From Sipunculus nudus (lineage: Eukaryota > Annelida > Sipuncula > Golfingiida > Sipunculidae), in assembly GCA_026874595.1 (NCBI GenBank), contig CM049308.1, positions 18,660,001 through 18,724,000 of the forward strand: a stretch of 64,000 nt of DNA, written 5' to 3'. Made by a program: the position numbers and the translations under genes. Shown here one piece after another: positions 33,849-46,768 of this stretch. The notes under the pieces were generated by a model. The model was not told where the DNA came from. It saw nothing but the letters and a program-made list of their open reading frames with translations, and did no database searches. Position 1 is the first letter of the stretch. The number at the start of each line of letters is the position of its first letter.

Positions 33849-35395
33849 TAGAATAATATAATTTAAACCTATTATATGTTTGACACTCAAGGTTGAAATC
33901 CAGTAAATGTTTAAATTCATTCTAAAACTTTAATATTCTCAAAAATTTTAATATTCAAAACAAGAGAAAAAAGTTTTTATGTATAGAATAAGTGAAAATT
34001 GAGAACAGGTGAAAATAGATGTCAATTATTACTAACAAATTAAGTCCATAATCATTTGTGTAGAATGCATATTTATTAAATCCCGTTTCTTAGTTATCTC
34101 GTGACAAATTCAGAAATACTATCCCAGGCTGCACATGAAAATATAAAATGATTCAATTTGCTAGCACATGACCCATCTTTTAATGTTTTGAAAATCATTT
34201 GAATCAAACTAACTTTAATTTTCACAGGCAGATATGTAATGTCTGAAATTAGAGAAACTTTACCAATGGTGCATGCTGGCCGAGCTAGGGGGGGGGGGGG
34301 GGGGGGCGGGCTTGGCGCGCCCCTGGCTACGCTAATGTGCAAACAGTACCATTCACTCATAAATGAAGTTCATTTATCACAGATATTTTTTTTCCGGCAT
34401 AGGTTCTAGTGTTTAAGTGGACTTTTATTACGTAATGGGGGTCAGTAAGTGCTACTTGTTTGTTTTTTATATTCGTAAATGACGCATTTTATACAATCGG
34501 TTCTCATCAATCCATCATTGATCTAATTACTGTCATATATATTGTGACGCTTCTATAATCTCTGTCTCATTACACCGTGACAATAGGACTTTAACTTGCA
34601 CTTAATTATGTGAAAGAAAGTCTTGTGATATATGAACCATTTTCTTTTTTCGTCTGGCATTACACAAACGGCGATGGCGGCTGCTTGTTCTTCTAATGAG
34701 ATATCATGTTACCGACTCTGTGCTGATTGATTACTCCATGTTTGAACCTTGTCAACCATGGCATGCGAGTTTAATGTGGTATTTATTATCAAATCATACT
34801 TCTATATATATTAAGCATTTATCCATGCAGTTTAGCACAACAACCTACTTATTTCAGCAAGTTTTCTATAAAACACAAATTGAAAAGGCCTAGAAAATAT
34901 TTATTTTTGTAACGGATCTTAATTAAAAATATATACCACATTATTGCAAATCTACATTATTATAAAATCGTCATGTATGGATAGCCTTTTATAACTAAGC
35001 TATAAACAAGTTTTCAACATATAAATAGCCCTACACCAAGTTATCAGTTTATTTATCAGTTTTATTTTTTACCAGACTATTGGTATTTTGACAAATGTTG
35101 ATAAACAAATGTGTAAAATCTTTTAAAGTAAAATAAAATTCTTAACTGTGCAAAAATTGTTATTTATCAACAAAACAGCGGGCTAAGAGTGGCCAATTTA
35201 CTCAGAAATCTCAAATAGTTTCTTTTTCGCTGTTTTATGTGTGTTTGCGTGTGATTGTTGGGCATGAACAACAATGATAGTTATAAAAATACATTTTCAT
35301 GTAGAGGTTCAACTTTATGAATAAAATGTTTATTCAATCTTAGAGATGATCATGAAACAGTCTGGCATCAGCGGTGGTATGCGCTCTTCAAGTCT
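33849..35395. other. No gene recognised; poly-G at 34288-34306
   Basis: AT-rich DNA, G19 tract, no coding signal. Confidence 0.5.
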
Positions 35396-35401
35396 TCTAC
35401 T

Positions 35402-35507
35402 CAGTGACAGTTTTAAACCATTCAGTGACAGTTTTAAACCATTCAGTGACAGTTTTAAACCATTCAGTGACAGTTTTAAAACATTCAGTGACAGTTTTAA
35501 AACATTC
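35402..35507 (+). repeat. 21-bp minisatellite, five units
   Basis: Unit cagtgacagttttaaaccatt. As 21 is a multiple of three, translation gives a periodic SDSFKPF heptad; with no homology, promoter or splice context this is not called coding. Confidence 0.92.
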
Positions 35508-35797
35508 TGCCGGCTTAGTACTAGGATTTAACTATATATACTTGTTATACAGACCCGGTTCCCGTGCCTACCAGAACCATGCATGATTAAACGGATATCC
35601 AAAGCACAACTAACCACCAAACAATCCTCAGAGTCCTACACAGAGTTTGAAACGAATGCATGTGAACATAACAGGTATATTTAACAAAGGTTATACGTCA
35701 AGTGTAATTACTACATCTGGCAGGTTCGAACCACAAGTTGATAATAAAGAAATACACATGTCAGAAGGTATTCCATATACACCCTCGGGCGCGTTCT

Positions 35798-36023
35798 CAG
35801 GGGCGGATCCAGGGGTTAAGAAAAGGAGGGGTCCAACCCAGGAGGACTAATGACAAAGCTTAAAAAAGGTCCCCGGGTCCAGAAAAAGGAGGGGGGGGGG
35901 GGGGGTCCATGCAGCCCGAAATTGGTCTGAAACACTTAATAAAAAAAGCTTGCGGCTGCTGAAAAAAATAGGGGGGGGGGGGGGGTCAGGACCCCCTGGA
36001 CCTTCCCCCTGGATCCGCTTCTG
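35798..36023. mobile_element. hAT-like MITE, 226 bp, with 5-bp target duplication
   Basis: Ends CAGGGGCGGATCCAGG and, inverted, CAGAAGCGGATCCAGG. The flanks are direct repeats GTTCT (35793-35797 and 36024-36028). Interior has two poly-G tracts and no ORF. CAGNGGCGGATCC-type ends are typical of hAT non-autonomous elements; a 5-bp duplication fits the hAT5-like group rather than the usual 8 bp. Confidence 0.8.
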
Positions 36024-38702
36024 GTTCTACAAACAAATAAATATTAAAACGATTCTGAGTTTAGATATTCGTATGGGTCACTATGTTTTCCTGTATAACT
36101 AACGGATCACGCCAAGGAACAGTAAGACACACTGTTTCAGTGTCTCGCTAGCAGAGCACACCAGACTGTCTTGACGTCACCACACAAACTAAAGGCCTCT
36201 TGCAGTATTAATAAAGTTACCGAATTTTCTTGGTCTGGGTGTCGTTGCTGTTTAAAGCCTCTTCCGTAAAGCCATCGAAAAATTACAGTACAAGATAAAA
36301 CTGCCCCACGACACAAACGATATCGAACTATTTTCAGGGAAAAAAACACCTTTCCCGGTTTCAGCCAGTCACTATTTGACAAGCATGGTCAGAGTACACT
36401 TGGTGATACCAGGATGTCTTGATATTTCTTATGTCTATTGAATAAACGTGATCTTTCATGCAGGTTTAAGTATAGTTTTGGTACTTATAAACAGTATGAG
36501 CTACCTGAATACTGCTGCCTATAATGTTCTGAAAAATTTAACTCGCGCCAACATTCATTAAATTAAAAAAAATCATAAACATTAGCGAACGCACATTTGA
36601 CAAATGAGCTTTACAGGAACTAGACAACCAGGTGTCGCCCCCTTCAGTCAACATAGATGCTTTACTGCATTTCTTTTTTAAATAAACAGTAACACAAACG
36701 ATCACATAAGCCGAGCCCCACCAAATCGATAGTACTTCTAGATGTGCATCTAACAGACAAGAACGCTACTTTTGTATATTATTTCATATTATGATTCAGC
36801 CGACTGTTGAATACATATGTTGAAACAGGTCGCACAAGATAATAATGGCTTCCAAGGTACACAGCTTTTTTTACTTTCAGTTAATAAAGTCATTACCTTA
36901 TCTTCCACGGCACGTTTTGTCTAGGGCAGTCCTTTAGTGTAAATTTGTGAAAATCAGAATAAATAATAGGTAGAACAGCCTACCATGTAAAAGCTGCAGT
37001 CGGAAGATATTTTTCCCAAACTGCAAAATTTATTTATGTGTGGGCTTTACACCTGTATATGTGACAGATTCAAATAGTATTACATGCTTCTGGGCACTTA
37101 ACTCGACACGCAGCAGGGTTTACATCCGGTTTATGACTCTCTAACAAATTATTCCTCACACTGATTTTTTCCACTTTTGTATGAAGTGTGACTTCTATTC
37201 AATTTGCACACTGAAGGTATTTACTCATTCTGTGTAGAGTAAAACCTTATTTTTTAGTCTCTAACACGTGCACTTCTTGCTGAATACATGACATATAATT
37301 TCCTTCATAGTGACATTCAAATAAAATGCAGTTGTATTGTATACCAGCAATTTATACATGACACCCAGGTTTTATAAATGGCCTGGGTTCGAATACGGCA
37401 GAGGGATGTAAGAAAAAAGTACTCCAAGGAAAATCAATCTGCGGAGAGCTTTTAATGGCATGGGGACGTGTACCAGCAAAGTTTAGACCGGAATAACATC
37501 TTTTAGGACCACGTCAAATCCTCAAATTTGGCATGGATTCCGTGGTCTTGACAAAGGGCGAATTAACAAATACTCAGATTTCAGAATACATTCGCTTATT
37601 ATTTTTTTATTATTTTTGCGAAAAATTAAACATTTATGAATGATGACATAGATCAGGATTTAATAGTCATATACCTTTACTTGATATAAAATTGTCTGTA
37701 ATACACACAGGTACTTACACACAAACATACATTTTTATATATGTTACCTTTTAATTGACTGCATTTATCACTTTTATTACTTACGCAACTTGAAGGTTGG
37801 TCAGATGGCTATTTGGAGTCTTTGAGGGGCGTGTGTGTAGGTGTGTGACTGTCCTGGTGTAGCTGGCGTCAGATGTTCTATATTTATACATCTGTATACA
37901 TGTAGAGATTAGAGAGATCAGGTCTATATTTAGACGTCTGTTTAGGTTCCTGACACCCGGGTGACTACTGGGACTCGGCTGGCCATTATGACGTGTGTGT
38001 TCAAGAATGCGATCACTGGATGTACATTTCCTTGTAGATTTCAGTGTGTACACGGCCCCTGGACAGGGCGGAGGTGTACACACAGATCAACACCACGTCA
38101 TACAATCAGTACAATGTACGCATACAAAGTGTGTACTATATATACTGATCTTGCAGGAATTTTAATATGTATGCAAATGAAGACCCCATCAACCGACCTT
38201 GAGGCACACATGTGCTGAGTTATAAACAGATCCCCCCCCCCCACAACACACACACACTGAAATAAATTTCAAGATTTAATACAATAATCTTTATTTATTT
38301 TCTGTAATTGCATTTGTACCAATGAGAACATATTTCAGTGAGTATTAATGCTTTTTTTATATACACAGTAAGGTGTTACTGCATGGGTATATCCCGTATC
38401 AAGAACTGTAGATTAAACTATTAAAGTGAATGGAGGAAATATAATATACTAATATAAACTATTTTGTCCGTTATAAACTTATTTTATATTTTTCCAAACC
38501 AGTGGATCTATTTGTGGTGTAATATATTCATGACGCAGAATTTTAAAAGTTAACAGAGATTTCTCCACGTGCTTGCTCGGATATTTTTCACGATTTCTAA
38601 ATTTGTTGAAGGTGTTAATGCAATGTAATAATGCAGTGATTCTCATTAAACATGATTATCTGGTTGAATTAGGGATTTACTATTAAGGCCAAAATAAAAA
38701 AA
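36024..38702. other. No gene recognised; poly-C at 38232-38242
   Basis: AT-rich DNA, scattered short ORFs without motifs. Confidence 0.45.
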
Positions 38703-39006
38703 AGGTATGGTTCTCAGGCACTTTTTTTCAGAAATCAATGCGGGCGGGCGCTTTTTTTATTTTAAATTTTTTGGTATGTTTCGATAAAAATGTCAAATGA
38801 TAAGGGTCAAGCAAGAAAATAACAGTTTTATTTTGCTAAATAAGTAAAAGCACTACAAAACAAAGGAAATTGTATGGTTTTATCTTCTTGAAAGAAATTA
38901 CGGAGCGGCAGCAGCTCATAATTGGAAAATTTTAATTGAAAATCAAAATAAAAAGTTTTGATGCGGGGGTTTAAAATTGATGCGGCGGTGCCTGAGAACC
39001 ATACCT
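38703..39006 (+). mobile_element. MITE, TIR AGGTATGGTTCTCAGGCA family, copy 2 (intact ends)
   Basis: Perfect 18-bp inverted repeats at 38703-38720 and 38989-39006, 304 bp in all. Internal gcgggcgggcg and tgcgggggttta blocks match the 8264 copy. No ORF. Target duplication not clear because the left flank is an A tract. Confidence 0.87.
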
Positions 39007-40595
39007 TTAATTTCTTTTTGGCCTAATGCATGCGGATATTAGAAATTAAGTCCTAGGGATCGTGGGTTCCACATTCTACGCAGTACAGACCATGCAAGTG
39101 GATCATAAACTCAGTCAAATGTCAGGTAAAACAGGGTTAATAAACTTCTTTGTGAGCAGTATCTATTCATACATATATTGCAAAATAGATCTTGACCCCT
39201 CGCTGGAGGTTGCCGTTGGCTCCCCCCTGCGCAGACTTTGACTCACAAGAGTAAGACTTAGTTGTTTAAGGACTGTTAGAGTAAAATCAAACCACAACAA
39301 TGCACCGGGCGCTTCACCAGTGTCGTATGTATAAATGTAGTGAAGAAGGCATTGCAGTCTGTTCAAATACGTTGGATATGAATTGTATCGAGGCAAATTA
39401 CATGAACATGGGTGTTTTTGTGGTAATTACTTTATCGAATAAGTAATATTTTGTAAGCATGTGTTTGTGAAATGTAAACAGAATGTGTTCCTTGAAATGT
39501 AACCAATTTTTATTTTAATGTTTGACAGTTGAGACAAGTAATCAACCTACAGTGCCCATGCAAAGAGAAGAGATTCGTTTCGAGTGGATACGACCCCTGG
39601 CGGAAGGTAGGGTGTGGGCTGTGACCCGTAGCGCCATCAAGGGGACGGTAACCTCGTAGAAAAATATCTTTAAAAAATAACATGTTAAATTCCTTGAGCA
39701 CTTGCAGAGGTGGGATGAATAGGTGATAAAGCATTCCTGCCATTCATTAGTGATCCATGGCGGGTACCACGCATGAGTCACCGTCACACATATTTAGTCT
39801 TCATGTGATTACGCGAAAGGTGCGTCACTCGCCGAAAGACAGAATATTTACGGTAAACCACAAGCCCAATGAGCTATGGCGGCTTTGTACGTAACTCCTA
39901 CTGTCGCCCTCATTATACTCTTTCTTGCACACACAATACTCGGTGATGTAACCGCTGGTTTGAATCTCTGCGTTAATTTATATTTAAACGTCCACTGATT
40001 TACTGATAAAATGTAGCCTGCATTTTTGTGGTTTCGGTTCAAGGTCACCGATGAATAGGGTCCTTTTCATGATGCAACACGATTGAGCACACATATACAT
40101 ACACACACTCAGACTGGCTTTGCATACATTGCTTCTTCAGTTGTTTCAAATCAATCATTATTTTCAAATTTAAAAAGCATTAACTGACAATTTTGATTTA
40201 GCGTTGAATATTTGGTAACAACATCCTTTGGTACACAAATTATCACCAGAGGTCGCATCGGTCATTTCATATTTCACTCTCATTAAAATTCATGATCTAA
40301 TATATGACAACCTCATATATTTTCACCCCTCGTTCGTCAGCCCAGCGGATATATATATATATGCATACGATTTTTTTTATAATCATGCATATCTCCGATA
40401 CTTCTGGGCAATTTCGAGAGTTTTTATACAAGACCAAATTAGATGAATTACCAGTGAAATATTTGGTTTCATTTTTTACATTACAATTTCATTCAATAAG
40501 ACGATATATTTCATATAGATTGTATATCCAGGAAGTTTTTCTTTCAATAGTGCTTGTGAAAATAGAATTTGAGGGTAATGAAAAGGTATATATAC
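39007..40595. other. No gene recognised
   Basis: AT-rich DNA; short ORFs only. Confidence 0.45.
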
Positions 40596-40790
40596 GGTGA
40601 AACCCCTTAAGGGCAATGTCTTTAAAAACCTGTCCTAACGACCACCTGAGTTTAACAACCGCCTGAAAATAACGACCACTGTTTCACGGTCATTTAAACT
40701 CTTTTTATCAGACCTCGCTAAGACGACCACCTCGAAAATGCGACCACCTTATCGAGGTCTTGTTGGTTATCGTAAGTTTCCCTGTATAAC
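40596..40790 (+). repeat. Dispersed repeat of the CCTGTCCTAACGACCACC type
   Basis: Begins tatacggtgaaacc and ends gtttccctgtata, a short inverted-repeat pair. Interior cctgtcctaacgaccacctg, cagacctcgctaagacgacc and ccttatcgaggtc match the reverse of 133-299. Confidence 0.72.
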
Positions 40791-41420
40791 TAAAATTTGT
40801 AACCTGCTGTGATAGATGTTCAATAATTATAGGGCAAACGAAAAATAATTTAATATACAAACTTGGAAAAAAAGGGAAAGAAGTGTATTGCTTTTATCAG
40901 TTCGTGATGAGATGCTGCCCACTGGCTAGCTGGTGCACATGACCGTTACTCTGACCGCCACCTAAAGTTATAATTTCATAAATATTTAACACACAAGCAT
41001 ATATATATAGGCCTACACACACAAGCCTAAGAATCAAACATATTTTTCTTATTTCCTAAGTGTCTCAATTAGTGACGTGATAGGTGCACGCACCAGCTGA
41101 ACACATTCAAGGATTAAATTACATTAATTTAAACAATCTAACGACAATATTCATTTGAGAAAATTTACACATTCATAGACCATGCAGTTGCCCTTTCTTT
41201 CTTAATATCTGTCCTAAAAGCAGATGTAAAAATACTTTGGAAGATAAAAGTTTCTGAATATCGTGTTTATATTTGTTATAAAGTGTCAGTTGCACTCAGT
41301 ATTTCCTTCAGTTGTAATGTCTGATATGTTAACATGTTGATACCTTTGTCAGATTTATATGAAGTCACGTGATGGACGTGTTAACCGGTACCATATATGT
41401 AAAAGCTATGGAACATGCTA

Positions 41421-41422
<2 letters not shown>
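40791..41422. other. No gene recognised
   Basis: AT-rich DNA. Confidence 0.45.
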
Positions 41423-41479
<57 letters not shown>

Positions 41480-41480
41480 C
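41423..41480. repeat. (TA)n microsatellite
   Basis: TA tract with a single TTT interruption. Confidence 0.95.
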
Positions 41481-41863
41481 ATTACCTTGTAATGCATGGA
41501 ATGGTAAGGTGCAACCCATTGTGTGTATCTTCACTGAACTGCCTTGACACCAGTGTGAGTACACAAGAACAATACTATTTTTGTGACAGGGATAGGTCCT
41601 GTTTCAACAGATACGACTCTAATGTCACGAGATTCTGTTATATGAACATAGTACTATGGAGTCATGCACTATCTTAAATGATTCAAGATTCAGACAATAT
41701 TTATACGTCAGGTTATTATAACTTAGCCATGGAGGTGATGGAATTTTAACGAAATTTGGAGGAATGATTTGTGCTCATACTAACAAATATTCATTTTTTT
41801 TTCACCTGCCCCTATAAAGAATATGATAAATGTTTCTCCTGTGTGTCTTCTATGTTCTCTCTT

Positions 41864-41906
41864 TCTGTCTGTCTGTATGTCTGTCTGTCTGTCTGTCTGT
41901 CTCTCT
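41864..41906. repeat. (CTGT)n tetranucleotide repeat
   Basis: About nine units with one CTGTATGT variant. Confidence 0.93.
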
Positions 41907-42580
41907 CCTATGAAAACTATCCAAAATTCTCAAATACACCCACACATAATTTCTGCTTTGAAGTGTTTTTTAAAAGATCCCATTATAGTATATTTGTATA
42001 TCTATATACTGTACGTCAAGCATGATCTCTAAACACACACGCTTCCAAGGATACGGCAGTTGTAGGCAAGATATCCCTTTCGGTTTGTTTGTTTTTCATA
42101 AAAAGGTGCTGCAGCTTTATTTAGTGATATCCTGTTGACAACATAATTGCTGGTTCCTTTAGGACGAACAACTATTTGCAGAGAACTTACAGCAAGACCT
42201 GACAGTGATATAATACATGCTTGACCTGTAATCGATGTCACTAAGAACATGCAGTAATCTCTGACATTTTCAGAAAGATTTAGGTGAATGCACGTTATAC
42301 AAAGAGCAGGCGAGCGATAACAGAAGAAATAGCGATAAAAAAAACGCCCACCTTTCTAGAAAAAAGTAGGTCAGGAATACTTACTCAAGAACTGTATTTG
42401 TTACTATGCATGTAGTTGGTAATGAAGGTGTATATAATTGAATACACATTCTATAGTTAATGAGTATAATCCAACCGCTGTTCTACTAAGATTAAGGTTG
42501 GGAAAATATGCCACGAAAAATAAAGTTGTTGTAAAAATTATATGAGGAAATGTCAGCTAAATGTTCAAAACGACCTGACA

Positions 42581-42583
<3 letters not shown>
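41907..42583. other. No gene recognised
   Basis: AT-rich DNA. Confidence 0.45.
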
Positions 42584-42619
<36 letters not shown>

Positions 42620-42623
42620 TCCC
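42584..42623. repeat. (CT)n microsatellite
   Basis: About 18 CT units with a CCC interruption near the end. Confidence 0.95.
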
Positions 42624-42747
42624 GTAAGCGTTTTGATGTTACTTTGTGCAATGAAACAAACAAGTCGTTCATAAACATATTGTAAATATCTTAACTAGAC
42701 CTGAAGAAGGCCACCAAACAATGTAGTCTCTGTATAAAACAGCTGTG

Positions 42748-42872
42748 AGCAAGACCGTGGCTCCGGCGTTCAGCCTGATTTTATAATTTACGCTGTTCTG
42801 TCAAAAGAACGACCATGAGTAAGTTAGTCATTAAACTTGAGATGCGCAAGCATGGTACTTATAAGGTGTTTG
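42748..42872 (+). repeat. Direct repeat flanking the CR1-like LINE, left copy
   Basis: Shares cgtt-a-cctgatttta, atttacgc, gaccatg, aaacttgag-tg-gcaagcatg and aaggtgt with 46657-46768 in the same orientation. Confidence 0.6.
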
Positions 42873-43257
42873 GAAACATGTTGGCTGTCTTTCAAGAGGT
42901 TTATGACGGTTTTTGACGACGAGGAAGGCACCATATACAATTTGAATAACCAGCGAAACACTTAATATATATTTAAGAAGCATAAAGTGTTAGAATTAGT
43001 GTTAAATAAAAATATGATTCTTTAAAATTTCCTTCATTTACGAGCTGGTGAGTTTCAAGCAATGATGTGTGTTTGTGTGGACATGTTTCAGTTAAAATCA
43101 TTTTGGTAAATTTTACATTTGTGTGTGATAGGTGCATATCATTTGAACTGCCCTTTTCAAACTGTGACAAAACTAAAACAGAAACATAAATGGTGATGAT
43201 GAAAGGGATCCCATCAACAATTGTAAAAAGGTCATGGAAACTGGAGAAATAAAATCA

Positions 43258-46204
43258 GCTTATGATGTGGATACAAACTATTTTCAATGTTTTCGGAAGA
43301 AAGGCTTGCACTTTATACACATCAATGTGAGAAGCCTAGTATACCTGAGATGTCTGAAATGAGGCGCATTGCGGGTCGCACCCAAGCTGCTGGGATTGGT
43401 ATAACAGAGACATGGCTAGATGAGTCAGTTACAGATGAGGAGATCAAGATCCCAGGGTATACGATTGTGAGGAAGCACATTAAAGAGCAGAAGGGTGGAG
43501 GAGTGTGTACCTACATCAAGGACAATTTAATATTTAATTAAAGACATGATTTAATAGATTTGGACAAATTATAGAAAATGTTGGATTGAAATTCTGCTTC
43601 CGAAAACAGTACTACTTGGTACATGTTATAGGCCACCGAATAAAAAAAATTAGCATCCTAGAGGGTACAGGTACAGCAAACTTGAAAACAAACTAAATGT
43701 ATTATTTTTGCTGACTTTTATGTTAACATATTACAGAAATCATATAATGGTCTAATGAAGTGTTATAAAGACTGCCAAACTTTTAATTTGTATCAGTTGA
43801 TAAATGTACAACCTAGAATGAATGCTGTATTGGATTGAATCTTTCTATCTGCTACGAACAGGATAATCCAATCAGGTGTTATACCTTTGGGTCTTAGTGA
43901 CCATGACTTAATTTATTTTATTAGAAAAATTTGTTAACAAAAATTTACACAGAGTGAAGGTGTATCAATAAGGTCAGTGAAAAGTTACAGCAATGAGCAC
44001 TTTCTTAATAAACTGCAGAATTAAAATTGATCAGATGTTACAAACTGTACAAATGTAGAAATAGCATGGGCCAGTTTTGGACCAATGTTTCACAATGCTT
44101 TAAATGAGGTTGCTCTTACAAAACATGTACGCGTTAAACAAAATCCGAACCATGGCTAACGTGAATTTATTGAAAGCATGAGAGAAAGAGATAAATTACT
44201 TGTGAATGCTAGAAAGTCAGAGGGAAAGGGGGATTTTGCTGCTTTTCGTAACAGAGGAACAAGGTACACTTGTCAGTAAAACTTGCAAAATCTGAATATA
44301 TATCAAGACAAACTGTTAAAAATAAAGGTGATGGTAATAAACTAATTAAAACATTAAAGTCACTAGGAAATTCACAGAAAGACAAAATCTGGGTCAAATC
44401 AGACTAAAACTAAACGGTGAAATGTAACAGAATCATAGCTAATACTTTTAATAAATTCTTTACTACAGTCGCACCTAAATTAGTAGATAACTTACCAAAG
44501 GCAACTGGTATTTTCAACAAAGTTGAATAATTTTATAAAAGGAGAGGTGTACTTAAAAAATCTTTCAGCTTTACTAAAGTATCAGCAGAATATACATATC
44601 CAGAAAACGTGATGATTTGAGCATTAGGAAAAGTATAGGTCTTGACATGTTACCTGCCAGATTTAAAAGAGATAATGCCCCTGTAATCAAGACACCTATT
44701 GCACAAATTGTAAATTTGTCAATGCAGACAGGTGTCATACCAAAAGAACTAATATCAGCCAGGGTTACTCTATTGTATAAAAGAAGAACCGTAGAATTGA
44801 TCAAGGTAACTATAGACTAGTTTCCATTTAGTGTGTTTACTGTCAAAAATTCTTGATAGAACTGTATATGAACAACTGGATGAGTATCTTCAGTCAAACA
44901 ATCTTATTTATCAATATCAATCTGGATTTAGGAAGTCATACTCAGCTGATACATGCCTAAAATTTTTAACTGATTCAATCAAACTCAGATGGAAAAAAAG
45001 AAATTATACAGGTATGATCTAATTGGACTTACAAAAGGCTTTCGATACTGTAAATCATGAAATTATGTGAACCAACTTTAGGCTAAAAGGAAGATACTGT
45101 AAAATGGTTTAATAATTATTTGTCTAATAGAGCACAGTAAATGTTAACAGTTCCACATCTGAAGAAATGCCAATTACTTGTGGAGTTCCTCAAGGACCCC
45201 TACTGGGGCCGCTGCTGTTTTTTAATATACATAAATGACATGGAAATGGCTGCAGAATGTAATCTTTTATTATATGCAGATGATTTTGCCTTGTTAGTAT
45301 CAAGAAAAAGTGTCAAAGATGTAGAGTAGTTAAAGCTTTGAACTAGAAAATGTACAGACATGATTGGTCGACAACAAACTATCTCTACATCTTGGTAAAC
45401 CAGGCGCTATACTTGTTGGTACCAAACGCAAATGTGACACGTAATCGTCATTTGATAAGTAGTAAATCCTCAGTAAAATATCTGGGTCAGACTATAGAAC
45501 AGACACAATAAGGAAATATAACTGGAACTGAAGTTATTTCAAAATGCAACAATAGATTGAAATTCATGTATAGATATGGAGGAATGTTAAAAGGAAAAAC
45601 TAGAAAAAATCTATGTTCCACACATGCAGATTCAATGTCAATTTGATTACGCATGAAGTAATTGGTATCCTGCTTTAGCAAAAAACCTTAAAAGGAAAGC
45701 TACAAATTTGTCAGTATAAATAGTCAGATTAAAAATGAACAGTGACAACAGATTACCTCCGGTTCTCAAGAGATAAAAAGAATGGGATGGCTAAAATCAG
45801 AATAGCTCAATTGAAATTGAATCATATGTATAAGATTGGACATAATGAAGCTCCAGTGTACTTACAACAGCAGTTTAAAGAATGGGAAAGGGTTCATTCA
45901 CATATCACAAGAAAAAGTCAATACGCCTACACATAACCGAGATTAGGTTTAGTTGGTACTAGAACATTCCTGTGAACTGGGATAAAATTATGGAATGATT
46001 CACCAATTAATATTAAGTCAAATAACTCATACGGTAGTTTGAGAGAGTTTGTAAAATAAAATCTTATAGAAAGTACACAGAAACATCAAGAGAATGGTTA
46101 CATATATTTTATATACAGGCTAAAAACTTTTAATGCTATCCTTGGTGTATGTCAGGATATCATGTTTTATTGTATATGCATAAAATCAATTAATCAATCA
46201 AAGT
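43258..46204 (+). pseudogene. CR1-like LINE ORF2 relic (endonuclease and reverse transcriptase)
   Basis: Plus strand, heavily interrupted. Endonuclease: KKGLHFIHINVRSL (about 43299), IGITETWLDESVTDEEIKIPG, GGGVCTYIKD, LLGTCYRPPN (about 43610) and LGLSDHDLIY (about 43890), which includes the conserved SDH. Reverse transcriptase: KSIGLDMLPARF (about 44630), LIYQYQSGFRKSYSADTCL (about 44905), LDLQKAFDTVNHEI (about 45025), CGVPQGPLLGPLLF (about 45180) and LLLYADDFALLVS with YADD at 45273-45284. A C-terminal KLNHMYKIGHNEAP follows (about 45810). The 3' end is a short aatcaattaatcaatcaa repeat at 46185-46203, typical of CR1-type tails. Stops and frameshifts throughout make it non-functional. The 5' end is probably truncated. 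Confidence 0.88.
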
Positions 46205-46244
46205 AAATGTTCAACTGTCTCTTTTCATTGTCCCAACTGTCTCA

Positions 46245-46450
46245 AGCGCGTGCACGTGGAGAATGAAGTCTCACAGTAAACAGGGGTCGGCAGATCTTGA
46301 TAATTGGTCCCGTGATTATGGGTCTCTTTTGTGCGTAACTTCGATCATGACGTCCTTGCTGTTCCATGTCATGTCCATTTCATAGGTTGATGTCGCATTG
46401 GATAGACTAGTTTCTCATAAAATTGTTTAAAGTTATTTACAGGAAATGAT
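46245..46450 (-). mobile_element. Fragment of the E4-type TIR element interior
   Basis: The reverse complement of 16740-16970 aligns here: cgtgcacg-ggagaat, cagtaaacagggg, attggtcccgtgat, catttcatag-ttg, tagactagtt. It directly follows the CR1-like 3' end; its own TIRs are not visible. Confidence 0.7.
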
Positions 46451-46656
46451 ATAAATTAAGCAGGCCTTTATATCTAAATCAGATAAACTCTCACACGATG
46501 TATTATAATATGCAAATATCAGTGATTCCCCTCTAATGGGACAGGCCGTTCACCATGCAGTCCTACAGTACCCGATGTGTTGGATCTATGACGCCTATCG
46601 AAACTCAGTGTTGCATTTTATTTAACATATATCTAGTGGCAAATAAGATTATAAAA

Positions 46657-46768
46657 AGTCTGGCAGGTCTAGCGTTTAACCTGATTTTATTATTTACGCC
46701 ATTGAGACCATGTCAAAGTTGTTGTTTTAAACTTGAGGTGTGCAAGCATGAAACATGCAAGGTGTCTT
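46657..46768 (+). repeat. Direct repeat flanking the CR1-like LINE, right copy
   Basis: See 42748-42872. The two copies bracket the LINE and the E4 fragment. Confidence 0.6.

Noticed and set aside
35346-35586. Repeat protein with SDSFKPF or LNHSVTV units
   Set aside because: Two frames are equally open because of a 21-bp minisatellite; no splice or promoter context.
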